Assembly: GCF_000330505.1 (NCBI RefSeq)
Contig: NW_004191636.1
Location: 104,939-121,612, forward strand
Length of the DNA: 16,674 nt
Direction of reading: 5' to 3'
From: Entamoeba invadens IP1
Lineage: Eukaryota > Evosea > Mastigamoebida > Endamoebidae
The notes under the pieces were generated by a model. The model ran no database searches, had not been told where the DNA came from, and worked only from the letters and a program-made list of their open reading frames with translations. The translations under genes and the position numbers were made by a program. Below are positions 15,893 to 16,674 of this stretch, piece after piece (position 1 is the first letter of the stretch; the number at the start of each line of letters is the position of its first letter).

Positions 15893-16442
15893 TCGTTTTT
15901 TACACTTTTTTGTTGTAATGTCCCGATAAAATGTAGTATCATGTCGGTAAAAAACACAATAAAAAAAAGAAAACCAAATCAAAACCATATTTTAGATGTG
16001 GTTGGAAACTATAATCATCCTATTCTGCTTGAATTGTTTGTCATGTGTTGCCCCTAAAGAGCACCCAGTCTTGTTTATTGAATCCACCAAAGAACCCAAA
16101 GGCCGACAAAAAAAGATAACACAAATCTAGACTTTAAATACACCAGCTCTGTACGTTACTATCCAAAGCCATCCTTTCATTGTACGCCTCAGGTCGAACA
16201 ACGGTTTGTTTATTACTATTGTTACTGGTGTCTCACACACAGTCCCAATCCATGAAAATTACTCACGCAAGCCAGCCTCAGAATTGATCTCGCTGGTAGT
16301 GATTTGACCGACTACTTGATGAAGATCTTGACTGAAAGAGGCTACCCATTTACCACAAACACCTAAAGTTAAATCAAGGAAAAGCTCTGTAACTTCTCTC
16401 TTGAATTCAACGAGGAAATGCAAAAGGCCAGCTTACCACTAC
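15893..16442 (+). pseudogene. act: Actin pseudogene fragment
   Basis: Actin is the filament-forming cytoskeletal ATPase. The clear match begins at 16047 with VAPKEHPVLFIESTKEPKGR, where actin has [18 protein letters not shown]. TAG follows at about 16128, then NTPALYVTIQ at 16137. A one-base gain then shifts the frame to ILSLYASGRTT, and GVSHTVPI follows. About 16285-16365 matches [20 protein letters not shown] almost perfectly, with Arg of AGRD changed to Ser. KEKLCNFSLEFNEEMQKAS closes it at 16442. Weaker text upstream (PIKCSIM and DVVGNYNHPILLEL) matches the PIEHGIV and DMEKIWNHTFYNEL blocks, with an A-rich insertion between them, so the relic probably begins near 15893. It covers roughly residues 65-230 of the usual 375, and both ends are missing. 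Several frameshifts and stops show it is dead. Identity is very sure; the upstream limit is soft. Confidence 0.9.
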
Positions 16443-16674
16443 TTCAAATGGAATTTCAACTGAAACTTACTTTAAAAAAGTATGCCAAATTTTCCGCAGT
16501 TGTTTGGTGAATAGTAATGATTGTGGAGGTGCTGGTTACGTCTGTACAAAGGTAAAATCGTGTGTTCTTGGTGCTAATCAGACTCTGGTTTCATATATTT
16601 ATTAACTATATTATTTATTATTTTTCTGGTTATATTCTAATTATTTTGATAATAAAAATATTTGAATCTATAGT
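16443..16674. other. Spacer after the actin relic
   Basis: Up to about 16530 a decayed continuation of actin is possible but not convincing (the SELEKSYELPDG block is not readable). From 16590 on it is plain AT-rich sequence. Nothing else is recognised. Confidence 0.35.

Noticed and set aside
15958..16000. A possible intron (GTAAAA to TTTTAG) inside the actin relic
   Set aside because: The donor does not match GTTTGT, joining does not give a better actin sequence than the unspliced reading, and an A-rich insertion explains it as well.

Overview
The window looks like gene-poor, transposon-rich nuclear DNA of an AT-rich eukaryote, with very AT-rich spacers. An Entamoeba-type genome (E. invadens or E. 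moshkovskii-like) is my best guess. The main support is one spliceable intron in a piggyBac relic that begins GTTTGTT and ends TTTTAG, which is the splice signature known from Entamoeba. Co-occurring hAT, piggyBac and Tc1/mariner-class DNA transposons also fit. The species call is inference; no rRNA or mitochondrial marker is present.

Layout. 1-111 is AT-rich low-complexity DNA. 112-283 is copy A of a repeat with a 20-bp internal period. 434-1778 (-) is an Hsp70 pseudogene that lacks its N-terminus and about 160 internal residues but keeps a C-terminal IEEVD. 1807-2100 (-) is an unrecognised decayed coding stretch. 2673-5461 (-) is a near-intact hAT transposase gene split by one single-base frameshift. 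5462-8071 is mostly AT-rich spacer; it holds a fold-back/MITE-like element (6457-6863) and copy B of the 20-bp-period repeat (7771-7943). 8072-9979 is a complete but dead pogo/Tigger-like element with both terminal inverted repeats, TA target duplications, subterminal iterated motifs and a broken DDD transposase. 9980-12880 is non-coding; it holds a 15-unit degenerate array with a period of about 20.2 bp (10758-11060), a double-hairpin candidate RNA (11424-11501) and a less AT-rich patch with two strong hairpins (11593-11960). 12879-13155 (+) is a second Hsp70 fragment. 13724-15410 (-) is a decayed piggyBac transposase with one recognisable intron. 15893-16442 (+) is a decayed actin fragment.

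The window contains no operon and no demonstrably functional host gene. It reads as a graveyard of three transposon superfamilies mixed with broken copies of highly expressed housekeeping genes (Hsp70 twice, actin once). The hAT gene is the only feature close to intact. I found no convincing new multi-gene system. The most unusual signals are the 20-bp-periodic arrays, the fold-back element built from GGCGACTTTT modules and the paired 12-nt-loop hairpins.
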